This document shows positions 45,349-54,141 of a DNA stretch of 64,000 nt, one piece after another (within the stretch, counting starts at the first letter, position 1; every line of letters starts with the position of its first letter). The notes beneath the pieces were generated by a model that did not search any database, had not been told where the DNA came from, and saw nothing but the letters and a program-made list of their open reading frames with translations. The translations under genes were made by a program, and so were the position numbers. Origin of the DNA: an uncultured SAR86 cluster bacterium (GTDB lineage Bacteria; Pseudomonadota; Gammaproteobacteria; Magnimaribacterales; D2472); assembly GCA_902602595.1 (NCBI GenBank), contig CACKRJ010000001.1, positions 248,001-312,000 of the forward strand, written 5' to 3'.

Positions 45349-46767
45349 ATGAAAGATAAATTACATTTCTATATAAATGGTAAATGGGTTGAATCAGAAT
45401 CAAATGAGAGAATTGAGATTATCAATCCTGCAAATGAAAAACTCATAGGGCGTGTTACTTCTGGAACAAAAGAAGATATAAATCGAGCAGTATCAGCAGC
45501 AGCTGATGCCTTTAAAACTTATCAATTTACAACTAAAGAAGATCGAATTGAGATCTTAAATAATATTATTGCTGAATATGAAAATAGGTACGATGATTTA
45601 GTCAAGGTTATAACCGAAGAAATGGGCGCTCCCACCTGGCTATCACAGAAAGCTCAAGCATCAACAGGAATCAAAAATTTACATGAAACTTTGGATGCAC
45701 TAAAAGAATATGAATTTGAAAAAAAGGAAGGCGATTACACATTGATAAGAGAGCCCATTGGTGTAATAGGAATGATCACCCCATGGAATTGGCCTATGAA
45801 TCAAATTACTACCAAGGCATCAGCTGCACTTGCAGCAGGCTGTTCAATGGTTTTAAAGCCCAGTGAAATTTCTCCATATTGTGCACTCCTGCTTGCCGAG
45901 ATATTTGATAAAGCTGGAGTGCCAGCAGGTGTCTTTAATGTTGTTAATGGATATGGTCCAATTGTAGGAGCTGCTTTATCAGATCATCCAGATGTTGCCA
46001 TGATGTCTTTTACTGGATCAACTGAAGCCGGAATTGCAGTCGCTCAAGCATCTGCTGTTTCTGTTAAAAGAGTGCACCAAGAACTTGGGGGCAAGTCTTC
46101 AAATATTATTCTGGATGATGTAGCTGATCTTGAGAAATCTGTGAAAGGCGGAGCTGGGCATTGCTTCTTAAACTCAGGACAGTCATGTAATGCACCAACA
46201 AAAATGTTGGTTTCTAACAAAAATTATGAGAAAGCAGTTGAAGTTGCTGCTCAAACTGCAAATAGTACAACTGTTGGTGATCCGCAGGGAGAATTTAGAA
46301 TTGGGCCTATTGCGAATAAACCTCAGTATGAAAAGATCCTAAGAATGATCAAAATAGGCATTGAGGAAGGTGCGACCTTGGTTGCTGGCGGAGTTGAAAA
46401 GCCAGAGGGTTATGAAAAAGGGTACTATGTAAAACCAACTGTGTTTGCAAATGTTACCAATGACATGACCATTGCAAGAGAAGAAATTTTTGGTCCAGTC
46501 TTATCAATTCTAAAATATGATTCAGAGGAGCAAGCGATAGAGATGGCCAATGATACTGAATATGGGTTGGCTGGCTACGTTCAGGGTGAGCCTGTTCATG
46601 CTAATCAAGTTGCAAGAAAAATTAGAGCTGGACAAGTTATTATTAACGGAGGCGCGAGAGGAACAGGAGCGCCTTTTGGAGGTTATAAATCTTCTGGAAA
46701 TGGAAGAGAGCACGGCCTTCACGGCTTAGAGGAATGCCTAGAAACTAAAGCAGTCATTATGCCATGA
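45349..46767 (+). CDS. NAD(P)-dependent aldehyde dehydrogenase
   Basis: Aldehyde dehydrogenase of 472 aa. The catalytic Glu is in QELGGKS and the catalytic Cys in SGQSCNAPT. The nucleotide-binding FTGSTEAG, GMITPWNWPMNQ and C-terminal FGGYKSSGNGRE are conserved. The ATG at 45349 follows AGGG at a good distance, so the TTG used by the ORF track (45343) is rejected. The substrate is unknown. A carotenoid or stilbene cleavage product would be an aldehyde, which fits a role with the nearby oxygenase. Confidence 0.94.
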   Translation: MKDKLHFYINGKWVESESNERIEIINPANEKLIGRVTSGTKEDINRAVSAAADAFKTYQFTTKEDRIEILNNIIAEYENRYDDLVKVITEEMGAPTWLSQKAQASTGIKNLHETLDALKEYEFEKKEGDYTLIREPIGVIGMITPWNWPMNQITTKASAALAAGCSMVLKPSEISPYCALLLAEIFDKAGVPAGVFNVVNGYGPIVGAALSDHPDVAMMSFTGSTEAGIAVAQASAVSVKRVHQELGGKSSNIILDDVADLEKSVKGGAGHCFLNSGQSCNAPTKMLVSNKNYEKAVEVAAQTANSTTVGDPQGEFRIGPIANKPQYEKILRMIKIGIEEGATLVAGGVEKPEGYEKGYYVKPTVFANVTNDMTIAREEIFGPVLSILKYDSEEQAIEMANDTEYGLAGYVQGEPVHANQVARKIRAGQVIINGGARGTGAPFGGYKSSGNGREHGLHGLEECLETKAVIMP

Positions 46768-46821
46768 ACGCAAACTTTTTAGATCCAGATGCGCAAACCA
46801 AATTCTTGATATCAAAGAACA

Positions 46822-47295
46822 ATGAATATTAAATTTTTTAGCCAAATATTTTTTATATTTTCAATTACATTCAACGTTTTTGAAATTCACAGCCAAGAAA
46901 TTAGTGAAAAATTTTCACTTTTAGTTCACAAAACCCCAACTTGTGGGTGCTGCAAGAAATGGATAAAGCATCTTGAAAGCAAAGGTTTTTCTTCCACCAC
47001 AAAAGACCATAAAAGTCTTCAAGAGGTCAAAGAAAAATATAATATCAAACCAGAATATAGATCATGTCACACTGCAGTATCAGAAGATGGCTATATTTTT
47101 GAAGGTCATATCCCAAGCAAATATATTGCCCAATTTCTTTCTGAGAAAAATCCTAATGCCATTGGATTATCAGTTCCTGGGATGCCACTAGGCTCACCAG
47201 GTATGGAAGTTGGCAATCGTTTTGCGCCCTATGAAGTTCTTATTCTTTTTAAAGACGGAACAAGCAATGTCTATGCTGAGATAAAGCAAAAATAA
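46822..47295 (+). CDS. DUF411 family exported metal-binding protein
   Basis: 157-aa protein with a signal peptide (about 1-24) and the DUF411 pattern: CGCCKKWIKHLES after residue 40, then YRSCHTAVSEDGY, EGHIPSKYI, and GLSVPGMPLGSPGMEVG. The family is predicted to be periplasmic and to bind copper or another soft metal through its Cys/His/Met. It lies 54 nt after the aldehyde dehydrogenase and 109 nt before the VCBS gene. The 109 nt hold only a small AAGGA/TCCTT hairpin. Confidence 0.88.
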   Translation: MNIKFFSQIFFIFSITFNVFEIHSQEISEKFSLLVHKTPTCGCCKKWIKHLESKGFSSTTKDHKSLQEVKEKYNIKPEYRSCHTAVSEDGYIFEGHIPSKYIAQFLSEKNPNAIGLSVPGMPLGSPGMEVGNRFAPYEVLILFKDGTSNVYAEIKQK

Positions 47296-47404
47296 TTTTA
47301 CTATGTTTAAGGATCCTGTATCTCCTTATGGTTAAAGTATTTCTTATTTTGCTGGCAAGAAGGAAAACTATCCTTTTGGGCATAAAGAAAAATAATTAGA
47401 ATAA

Positions 47405-49855
47405 ATGAATAATACAGAATTTTCAGATCACCTTATTCTTATATGCCAAATATTTATTATCTTGATAATTAATTCATCGTGTTCAAGTACAGGAGGTTCT
47501 GGCCCTCAACCAATTAATGAGTTCATAAATCCCACTCAAACAATAGTTGATCAAAGATATGAATTTCAACTATTTGAAAATAAAATGCAGTCTCCTTGGG
47601 GAGACGTCACTTATTCCTATGGCACTAGTGCATTTAGGTCTTCTGATGAATTTCCTTCTAACGAAAAATATAAAATAGAGGATTATGGTTTCTTGCAAGT
47701 TACGTCAAAAGGATCGCATCCAGGTGATAGCTCTAATCAGGATGAAATTACAACATCTGGTCCATGGGTCAATAATGGGCAATGGTTTGAGGCAAATTTA
47801 AATGGAGATGAATTTTCTGACTTGATCTATGTAGGCAATTCAATAGGAACAAGAGAATATGTTCCAGAAGATCTCATGATCACCTTTCTAAACGATGGTA
47901 GCGGTCATTTTCAAATATCTCCAGAAATATTCCTTAATAACACTTTTCCATGTGTTCACGGGGGAACTAATTGGCTTAATACAGATACAAATGATCCAAA
48001 GAAAGAATGCGGAAATCAACAAGACTACTCTAACGGAAAAATCGTAGCTGACTTTAATGGGGATGGGATCAGTGATTATTATGATACAAGCATATTATAT
48101 CTAAGTAATAATGGAAAATTAGAAAATAAGAGTCTCTCAAACTTACCAAGTTTATTTTTTGAAGAAGGTCATGGGCAGATCTTTGCGCATGATGCTTCCC
48201 ATGGCGATTTAGATAATGATGGTGATTTAGACATATTTGTTCCAATCTTTGATAACACAAAACTCGGATACTCGTTTGGTGGAGAAATAGATGAATGCTC
48301 AGGATGCACTCAAAATATACCTTTTACAGCACTAATCAATGATGGTTCAGGGAATTTTAAAGCAAATCATAATTTTCCAGAATTTGAATGGTTAACAGTA
48401 GATTACGATAACCATGGAGCAAATATAGACAAGTTATGGCCAACAACTGCAGTAATTGCTGACTTTAATAATGATGGCTATGGAGATATAGCATTTGGCT
48501 GGTTTAACCCTCGTATCTCAGCTTTATATGGTTTTAGTGAAAACAGTGCTGGAGCAGTTTACCTAAACAATGGATCAAATGATTGGAATCAACTTGGTTT
48601 TATTGAATTGCCTGCAAATTTCTTTGGCTCAAATGGAAATGCTAATGACATGGAGGCATTTGACTTTGATGATGATGGTTTTGTAGATATTGTTATGGCT
48701 TCAACTATTCATGAGCCTTATTATGAATCGAGAGTAATTCAATTTTTTAGAAATATGAATGGGGAGAACTTTGAAGATGTAACTAATGAAAAATATCCTG
48801 ATTATTCTATTTATGCAGATGGAAATCCGTTCTCTAGTTATTGGATTGGTCAAGGAAAAATACGAATAGTAGATTATGACCATGATGGTGATTTGGATAT
48901 TATTGATTCAAATACTAGAACCTATGTACTGTTAAATGAAGACAATACCTATAGATTCTATGATGATTTTGTTGATGAAGATGAGGATAGAATATTATGG
49001 CCAGTAGAGATAGACGGCAAGTACCACTATGATTTTATTGGTTCAAATGTAAAATGTTCTGGAGATTCTTGTACAACAAATTTCTTTCAAGTTTTAGATC
49101 CATTAAATGAAGACTTATTAAAAAATTTTCTATCCAAGGGAAATATTTATTCAAATAGTATTTTGACATCCGTTGCCCAATACAATCATGTAAGAAGGGT
49201 TTCAAGAAACAGCAGATTTATCTATAAAGATACAAGAGAATCTTTTCTTTTAGGTTATAACTCAATTCTAAATGACAAAATAAAATTATTTACCGGTTCA
49301 TCTGAGGGAAAATTGCACGGAAATTTTATTGGCATATCTAAAAACATATTTTCAGTAAGAACTGGTTTAATTTTTTCAGATAATTATTCAAAAAATATTA
49401 GCAATGTAGATTTTTTAGGAAGCTCATTTGCAAGATTAGAATTTAAAACATCTTCAGTATTTGTTGAAAAATCGACAGTTTTGAAGAACTTGATTTTAAA
49501 TTTTGGGATTGCGCATGAGAAAATTTTTGTAGACTCATTTAAAGACATTGGCAGTTTTCAGAATATAGATTTTAAAAAATTAAACCTGAAAAGTCATAGT
49601 TACTTTATTGATCTGGATTACCCATTCACCCTCCTAGGCTTTACTGGGAATATAGGAATTAGCTCCTCAAAAAGAAATTTCACTTCTGCTCTTTACTTTG
49701 AATCTATAAATAATCTCATGTTCCCTTTAAAACCAAAAATGAACTACTTTGATGGAGAGCTAAGTCTTAATAGGGGTCCATTTTTTCTTTCAATCAAACA
49801 TCTCGAAGACAGGCCTCCGATAATTAATGTGGGTTTTAATATAAACATTAGATAA
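47405..49855 (+). CDS. Large FG-GAP/VCBS-repeat lipoprotein with a beta-rich C-terminal domain
   Basis: 816-aa exported protein. A hydrophobic N-terminus ends in a possible lipobox before C26 (INSSC). Residues about 110-510 carry at least five calcium-loop repeats of the FG-GAP/VCBS type: DFNGDGISDYY, DLDNDGDLDIF, DFNNDGYGDIA, DFDDDGFVDIV and DYDHDGDLDII, suggesting a beta-propeller. Eight Cys may form disulfides. From about 600 the sequence alternates polar and aromatic residues and ends in NVGFNINIR, which could be a small outer-membrane barrel or adhesion domain. The binding partner is unknown. Confidence 0.82.
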   Translation: MNNTEFSDHLILICQIFIILIINSSCSSTGGSGPQPINEFINPTQTIVDQRYEFQLFENKMQSPWGDVTYSYGTSAFRSSDEFPSNEKYKIEDYGFLQVTSKGSHPGDSSNQDEITTSGPWVNNGQWFEANLNGDEFSDLIYVGNSIGTREYVPEDLMITFLNDGSGHFQISPEIFLNNTFPCVHGGTNWLNTDTNDPKKECGNQQDYSNGKIVADFNGDGISDYYDTSILYLSNNGKLENKSLSNLPSLFFEEGHGQIFAHDASHGDLDNDGDLDIFVPIFDNTKLGYSFGGEIDECSGCTQNIPFTALINDGSGNFKANHNFPEFEWLTVDYDNHGANIDKLWPTTAVIADFNNDGYGDIAFGWFNPRISALYGFSENSAGAVYLNNGSNDWNQLGFIELPANFFGSNGNANDMEAFDFDDDGFVDIVMASTIHEPYYESRVIQFFRNMNGENFEDVTNEKYPDYSIYADGNPFSSYWIGQGKIRIVDYDHDGDLDIIDSNTRTYVLLNEDNTYRFYDDFVDEDEDRILWPVEIDGKYHYDFIGSNVKCSGDSCTTNFFQVLDPLNEDLLKNFLSKGNIYSNSILTSVAQYNHVRRVSRNSRFIYKDTRESFLLGYNSILNDKIKLFTGSSEGKLHGNFIGISKNIFSVRTGLIFSDNYSKNISNVDFLGSSFARLEFKTSSVFVEKSTVLKNLILNFGIAHEKIFVDSFKDIGSFQNIDFKKLNLKSHSYFIDLDYPFTLLGFTGNIGISSSKRNFTSALYFESINNLMFPLKPKMNYFDGELSLNRGPFFLSIKHLEDRPPIINVGFNINIR

Positions 49856-49875
49856 GTTTTAATAGTTTTTAATAA

Positions 49876-49934
49876 TGGTGGGCCCGGGAGGACTCGAACC
49901 TCCGACCAATGGATTATGAGTCCACTGCTCTAAC
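49876..49934 (-). repeat. tRNA-CAT 3' fragment (attL-like copy)
   Basis: Identical to the last 59 nt (including CCA) of the tRNA gene at 51464-51540: anticodon arm, variable loop, T arm and acceptor 3' strand. Homology ends in the D-arm side (GCTCTAAC, then unrelated sequence), so it cannot be a functional tRNA. It lies just after the VCBS gene. Confidence 0.92.
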
Positions 49935-49976
49935 TTAAAAATGCTTTTAGAATGGGGGCTAGAAACCTATATTTAA

Positions 49977-50057
49977 TGGTTACCAACTGGTTACCAAAAT
50001 TTTGCCAATTTTGAGAGAAATTTTATAACTCACTTTGTGGTTACCATATGGTTACCA
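49977..50057. repeat. Two pairs of TGGTTACCA repeats (possible integrase arm-type sites)
   Basis: Perfect TGGTTACCA copies start at 49977, 49988, 50038 and 50049. Within each pair the spacing is 11 bp, and the pairs are 61 bp apart. Each 9-mer is a near-palindrome (TGGT-T-ACCA). Located about 40-120 bp inside the element from the tRNA fragment, they fit arm-type binding sites or an operator array. The surrounding 298-nt gap contains no ORF. Confidence 0.7.
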
Positions 50058-50102
50058 AGATTTTTCATTATTTTCAGCTACAGTGTTCTGCAAAAATAAA
50101 AG

Positions 50103-50115
50103 TACTTGACAAGTA
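50103..50115 (+). promoter_or_regulatory. Possible operator overlapping a -35 box upstream of the COG0523 gene
   Basis: TACTTG-A-CAAGTA is a perfect 6-bp inverted repeat around one base, and its centre contains TTGACA, a consensus -35. A convincing -10 at the right distance is not seen (TGATTA or TTAACT at best). COG0523 genes are often Zur-controlled, but this sequence does not match the usual Zur box well. Confidence 0.4.
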
Positions 50116-50153
50116 TGCTACTCTGAATGATTAACTTTTCTTAGGATTCCAAA

Positions 50154-51368
50154 ATGCAAAATAATGTATCTAACAGATTACCTGTTACTGTGCTCTCTGG
50201 CTTTCTAGGGGCTGGGAAAACAACTGTTCTAAGTCACATACTTAATAATCGTGAAGGCAAAAAAGTAGCCGTTATTGTTAATGATATGAGTGAAATTAAT
50301 ATCGATGCAGCCATGATCAAAAGCGATGTATCGCTTAATCATAGCGAGGAAAAATTAGTTGAAATGAGTAATGGTTGCATTTGCTGCACACTGCGTGAAG
50401 ATCTGCTCCTAGAGGTTAATAAGCTAGCAAAAGATAATAAATTTGATTATTTAGTGATTGAATCAACAGGAATTTCAGAGCCATTGCCCGTTGCTGAAAC
50501 TTTTACTTTCGCAGATGAAGAAGGTATTTCTCTATCAGATGTAGCAAAGCTAGATACCATGGTAACCGTCGTCGATGCTGTTAACTTCTTAAAAGATTAC
50601 GAGGAAGCAAAGTACCTTCAAGATACTGGAGAATCATTGGGCGAGGATGATGAACGCAGTGTAGCTGATCTGTTAGTTGATCAGATAGAATTTGCTGATG
50701 TTCTTTTAGTTAGCAAAATAGATTTAGTAGATGCAGAAGATATTGAAAAACTTAATGCCATTCTTAAAAGTCTCAATACGCACGCTAAAATCATTCCAAT
50801 AACTCAAGGCCAGGTCTCTACTGATGATGTCCTTAATACCGGCCTCTTTGATTTTGAAAATGCAAGACAAGCTCCAGGATGGTTAAAAGAAATGCGTGGT
50901 GATCATATTCCTGAAACAGAGGAATACGGCATCAGTAGTTTTAGCTATGTTGCACGTCGCCCTTTTTATCCACAAAAGTTTTATGAGTTCCTTCACGGAA
51001 CTGAGCAATATGGAAAATTAATTCGATCAAAAGGCTTTTTTTGGTTAGGGTCTCGCCTTGAATATGCTGGTCAATGGAGTCAAGCAGGCGGGATTGCAAG
51101 ATATGGTTTTGCAGGAAGATTTTGGAAATCTGTTCCGAAACAGGATTGGCCTACAGACAGAGAGTATCTTGAATCAATTGAAGAATCATGGGTTGAGCCT
51201 TTTGGTGATATGCGTCAGGAATTAGTTTTTATTGGTCAAAACCTTAATAAAACTGCGATGATTGATGCTTTAAATGATTGCTTGGTATCTGAAGAGGATC
51301 TTGATAGAGGAGAAGATTTTTGGGAATCTTTGAGCGATCCTTTTCCACCATGGTCAGAAATTCAATAA
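50154..51368 (+). CDS. CobW/COG0523 family GTPase, putative zinc metallochaperone
   Basis: 404-aa G3E-type GTPase. It has the P-loop GFLGAGKTT (about 16-24), the metal-binding CXCC motif [11 protein letters not shown] (C75, C77, C78), the IESTGISEP switch and SKIDLVD as guanine-specificity motif. The CobW C-terminal domain follows and the protein ends in [11 protein letters not shown], as in complete homologues. These proteins move zinc (or cobalt in other subgroups) to target enzymes under metal limitation. It is the only intact gene between the two tRNA repeats, and its local base composition looks somewhat less AT-rich than its neighbours by eye. Confidence 0.93.
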   Translation: MQNNVSNRLPVTVLSGFLGAGKTTVLSHILNNREGKKVAVIVNDMSEINIDAAMIKSDVSLNHSEEKLVEMSNGCICCTLREDLLLEVNKLAKDNKFDYLVIESTGISEPLPVAETFTFADEEGISLSDVAKLDTMVTVVDAVNFLKDYEEAKYLQDTGESLGEDDERSVADLLVDQIEFADVLLVSKIDLVDAEDIEKLNAILKSLNTHAKIIPITQGQVSTDDVLNTGLFDFENARQAPGWLKEMRGDHIPETEEYGISSFSYVARRPFYPQKFYEFLHGTEQYGKLIRSKGFFWLGSRLEYAGQWSQAGGIARYGFAGRFWKSVPKQDWPTDREYLESIEESWVEPFGDMRQELVFIGQNLNKTAMIDALNDCLVSEEDLDRGEDFWESLSDPFPPWSEIQ

Positions 51369-51376
51369 AAAAATAA

Positions 51377-51463
51377 TGGAAAACACTAAAGCCGTATGCT
51401 GCTAAGTCACTTCGTAAAGAGTTAAGCAAACGAATAGAGCAAATGACTCGATTGGGTTATTAG
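51377..51463 (+). other. Orphan 28-codon reading frame ending at the att-like junction
   Basis: Between the GTPase gene and the tRNA a frame runs from just after an in-frame TAA (51374-51376) to a TAG that touches the tRNA repeat. It reads WKTLKPYAAKSLRKELSKRI, then EQMTRLGY. It has no start codon near its beginning, so it looks like the tail of a lost gene or chance. No family was recognised. Confidence 0.3.
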
Positions 51464-51522
51464 TGGTGGGCCCGGGAGGACTCGAACCTCCGACCAATGG
51501 ATTATGAGTCCACTGCTCTAAC
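51464..51522 (-). repeat. 59-bp direct repeat inside the tRNA gene (attR-like)
   Basis: The 3' part of the tRNA gene, perfectly matching the fragment at 49876-49934. In a tRNA-integrated element this would be the junction that restores the tRNA. Confidence 0.85.
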
Positions 51523-51540
51523 CAACTGAGCTACAGGCCC
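51464..51540 (-). tRNA. tRNA with CAT anticodon (Ile2 or elongator Met)
   Basis: A complete 77-nt cloverleaf with encoded CCA: acceptor GGGCCTG/CGGGCCC, D arm GCTC...GAGC, anticodon loop CTCATAA, variable loop and T loop GGTTCGAGTCC. The CAT anticodon fits elongator Met or lysidine-modified tRNA-Ile2. The GACTCATAATC and TTGGTCG context resembles E. coli ileX, so I lean to Ile2, but this is not certain. Its 3' 59 nt are duplicated at 49876-49934. Confidence 0.95.
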
Positions 51541-51560
51541 AAAAACATATATGTTTTAGA

Positions 51561-51573
51561 GCGGGTCATTATA
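51561..51573 (-). promoter_or_regulatory. Promoter -10 and GC-rich discriminator of the tRNA gene
   Basis: On the minus strand a perfect TATAAT (51568-51573) is followed by GACCCGC, a GC-rich discriminator typical of stable-RNA promoters under stringent control. The tRNA 5' end is about 20 nt further on. A clear -35 is not visible. The leader holds the palindrome AAAACATATATGTTTT. Confidence 0.6.
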
Positions 51574-51621
51574 TAAGAATAAATCTCTTAGGGAAGTGTT
51601 AGTGATGTTTCAAGTTTTATC

Positions 51622-52278
51622 ATGGGTTATTATTCTTATATGATTAATTTAGATGGAGTCCAATCTTTTGCAGAGGGTGGTAACAGGAAATGTTACATCA
51701 ATCCAACAAATCCAAAAAGGTGCCTCAAAGTACTTCATGAGAATATCTTGCAGAATCTCCAGAAAAATTCAGCTTGGTATAAGCATCTAGGAAATAGTGA
51801 TGGTCTTGATGATAATTTACGTGAAGAAAAGGCATATAAACAAAAAGCCATTAAATATCCAATAAATTCATCTATTTGGGATCATTTAGCTAAGTGGTAT
51901 GGAATGGTTGAAACAAACTTAGGGCCTGCATCAGAAACTGAGCTTATTACAAATGATGGAGAAATCGCGGAGACTTTAGAAGCGTATCTTTTTAGAGAAG
52001 GGTTAACCCCAGAGATAAAAACAGCATTAAGCACCTTTGAATCTTGGCTTAGAACTCATCAGGTATTGACTAAAAATATCATCCCTCATAATGTTGTTAT
52101 TAAAAAAGAAAATGGACCTTTAACCCTGAAGATAATTGACGGACTAGGAAGCAAATCATTCATACCGCTTCCTAAATATAGTAAATTTTTTGCAAGAATC
52201 TATGTCGATAGACGCATAGATCTAATGTGGAGCAGAATTCATTGGGACCTAAGCGGCAGAATTGGAAATTGGAAATAA
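51622..52278 (+). CDS. YrbL-like protein (PhoP regulatory network family)
   Basis: 218-aa protein of the YrbL family. Typical features are FAEGGNRKCYINPTNPKRCLKV near the start, resembling a kinase-like glycine and lysine region, then YGMVETNLGPA in the middle and a C-terminal KIIDGLGSKSFIPL segment that aligns with the metal-binding D-G of kinase-like folds. In enterobacteria yrbL is PhoP-regulated, but its role is unknown. An internal Met at residue 7 is an alternative start. It converges on rpoD with 5 nt between. Confidence 0.8.
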   Translation: MGYYSYMINLDGVQSFAEGGNRKCYINPTNPKRCLKVLHENILQNLQKNSAWYKHLGNSDGLDDNLREEKAYKQKAIKYPINSSIWDHLAKWYGMVETNLGPASETELITNDGEIAETLEAYLFREGLTPEIKTALSTFESWLRTHQVLTKNIIPHNVVIKKENGPLTLKIIDGLGSKSFIPLPKYSKFFARIYVDRRIDLMWSRIHWDLSGRIGNWK

Positions 52279-52283
52279 ACCCC

Positions 52284-54089
52284 TTACTCGTCTAAAAAAT
52301 TCTTTAAATGGCTTGAGCGACTGGGATGTCTCAATTTTCGTAAAGCCTTGGCTTCTATTTGACGAATTCTTTCTCTAGTAACATCAAATTGTTTACCAAC
52401 TTCTTCCAGGGTGTGATCTGTATTCATACCAATACCAAATCTCATTCTTAAGACCTTAGCTTCTCTAGCAGTTAATGATGAAAGAACGTCATCAGTAGCA
52501 AAATGAAGGCTGCCTTCAGTGGCATTATCCAATGGAGAATGAATCACCGTATCTTCTATAAAATCACCTAAGTTTGAATCTTCATCATCACCAATAGGTG
52601 TTTCCATTGAAATTGGTTCTTTAGCAATTTTTAGAACTTTTCTGACTTTATCCTCAGGCATATCTAGCTCTTTGCTTAGCTCTTCTGGAGTAGGTTCTCT
52701 ACCCATATCTTGCATCATCTGGCGAGATACTCGATTTAATTTATTGATAGTTTCAATCATATGAACAGGTATTCTTATCGTCCTAGCCTGATCGGCAATA
52801 GATCTTGTAATAGCTTGCCTAATCCACCAAGTTGCATAAGTAGAAAATTTGTAGCCTCTTCTGTACTCAAACTTATCAACTGCTTTCATCAGCCCAATGT
52901 TGCCTTCTTGAATTAAATCTAAAAACTGTAAACCTCTATTTGTATATTTTTTAGCAATTGAAATAACCAGCCTAAGGTTAGCTTCAACCATATCTTTTTT
53001 AGCACGCCTCATTTTTGTTTCGCCCATAGACATGGCACGATTGATTTCTTTAATATCTTTTAAATTTAATCCAACTCTCTCCTCAACAGCTTTAATTGCT
53101 TTCTGTGCTATCACTACATCAGGTTTAATATGCTCTAAAGATTTTTTGGAGTACTTTTTATTGCTCATCAAAGAATCTACCCACTTTACCTTAGTAATAT
53201 TTTCTTTGTACATTGCAATAAAGTCTTTTCTAGGAATTCGAGCTGATTTTACAAATAGAAATTGAATTCTTTTCTCATGTAGACGAATTTCAGCCAAATC
53301 ACTACGTGCAAAGAAGGACAAATCTTCAAACATTTTTGGTGAAAATTTAAGAAACTGAAAAATTAAGCCTAGTTTCGTAAATTCAGCTCTAGCTTCTTTG
53401 GAGTGTCTCCCTTTTGATTCTAGAACTTTATTTGTCTTATTAAATTGACGTTTTAAATTCGTCATACGCCTTTGAACTTCAACTAGATCTGGACCGTTAT
53501 CAATTTCTTCATCGCTTTCTTCTAGTTGTTTGGCTTTTTCACTCCCTGGACCTGCTGAAGGAACTTCTTCCATCTCTTCAAGAAATCCTGTAAGAAGCTC
53601 GCTAAGTTTTTTTTCTTCGGTTTTTACCTGCTCATAAAAATTAATAATATGCTCAACAATTCCTGGATAATGGACACTTGCATCAAGCAAATCACGCATC
53701 CCTTCTTCAATACGTTTAGCAATTTCAATTTCGCCTTCTCGAGTTAGCAAATCTACTGTGCCCATTTCACGCATGTACATTCTTACTGGATCAGTTGTTC
53801 GACCAGTTTCATTTTCAACAGCGGCTAAAGCTTCAGCGGCTTGCTCAAGAGCAATATCATCTTGATCATCAGATGATTCAGAAAGCATAAGAGTGTCTGC
53901 ATCAGGCGCAGTCTCATGCACTTGCAGACCCAAATCATTGATCATGCCAATAATTTCATCAACCTGATCAGGATCAGAAATATCTTCTGGTAAATGATCG
54001 TTTACGTCTGCATAAGTTAAATAGCCTTGCTCGCGGCCCTTCTCAATTAACTCTGCAATTCTTGAACCTTGTTTTTTTAACTTATCCAC
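52284..54089 (-). CDS. rpoD: RNA polymerase primary sigma factor RpoD (sigma-70)
   Basis: Housekeeping sigma factor of 601 aa. Region 1.1 is at the N-terminus, region 1.2 reads [21 protein letters not shown], and a non-conserved acidic insert follows. Regions 2.1-2.4 contain [34 protein letters not shown] and [13 protein letters not shown]. Regions 3 and 4 end with the helix-turn-helix [20 protein letters not shown]. Translation starts at GTG with a GAGG ribosome site about 7 nt upstream. It follows dnaG as in the macromolecular-synthesis operon, but rpsU is not present upstream of dnaG. Confidence 0.98.
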   Translation of the reverse strand: MDKLKKQGSRIAELIEKGREQGYLTYADVNDHLPEDISDPDQVDEIIGMINDLGLQVHETAPDADTLMLSESSDDQDDIALEQAAEALAAVENETGRTTDPVRMYMREMGTVDLLTREGEIEIAKRIEEGMRDLLDASVHYPGIVEHIINFYEQVKTEEKKLSELLTGFLEEMEEVPSAGPGSEKAKQLEESDEEIDNGPDLVEVQRRMTNLKRQFNKTNKVLESKGRHSKEARAEFTKLGLIFQFLKFSPKMFEDLSFFARSDLAEIRLHEKRIQFLFVKSARIPRKDFIAMYKENITKVKWVDSLMSNKKYSKKSLEHIKPDVVIAQKAIKAVEERVGLNLKDIKEINRAMSMGETKMRRAKKDMVEANLRLVISIAKKYTNRGLQFLDLIQEGNIGLMKAVDKFEYRRGYKFSTYATWWIRQAITRSIADQARTIRIPVHMIETINKLNRVSRQMMQDMGREPTPEELSKELDMPEDKVRKVLKIAKEPISMETPIGDDEDSNLGDFIEDTVIHSPLDNATEGSLHFATDDVLSSLTAREAKVLRMRFGIGMNTDHTLEEVGKQFDVTRERIRQIEAKALRKLRHPSRSSHLKNFLDE

Positions 54090-54141
54090 TCAATGCCTCT
54101 TTCTAAATCCTTAACTTTATGTGATGCCAAATTTGATTTTT

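Larger units (their letters stand above)
49876..51522. mobile_element. Putative non-autonomous tRNA-integrated element carrying one COG0523 gene
   Basis: A 59-bp perfect direct repeat flanks the segment: 49876-49934, and 51464-51522 inside the intact tRNA gene. The tRNA is on the minus strand, so its 3' side faces the element and the distal copy is the 3' remnant, the geometry left by tyrosine-integrase insertion at a tRNA. Inside are four arm-like TGGTTACCA repeats, one GTPase gene and a short orphan coding tail. No integrase is present, so it would be non-autonomous or decayed. Simple duplication of the tRNA 3' end is the alternative. Confidence 0.72.

Noticed and set aside
46764-46832. 22-codon ATG frame overlapping the aldehyde dehydrogenase stop
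   Set aside because: It is very short, overlaps the DUF411 start and has no recognisable features.
47296-47404. Terminator after the DUF411 gene
   Set aside because: Only a 5-bp AAGGA/TCCTT stem with a short T run was seen, too weak to call.
49977-50057. TGGTTACCA repeats as a CRISPR array
   Set aside because: The units are 9 bp with 2-bp and 52-bp gaps. CRISPR repeats are longer with regular spacers, and no cas genes are present.
49935-51463. An integrase gene within the tRNA-flanked segment
   Set aside because: No ORF other than the GTPase gene is long enough, and no tyrosine-recombinase motif (R...H-X-X-R...Y) was seen.
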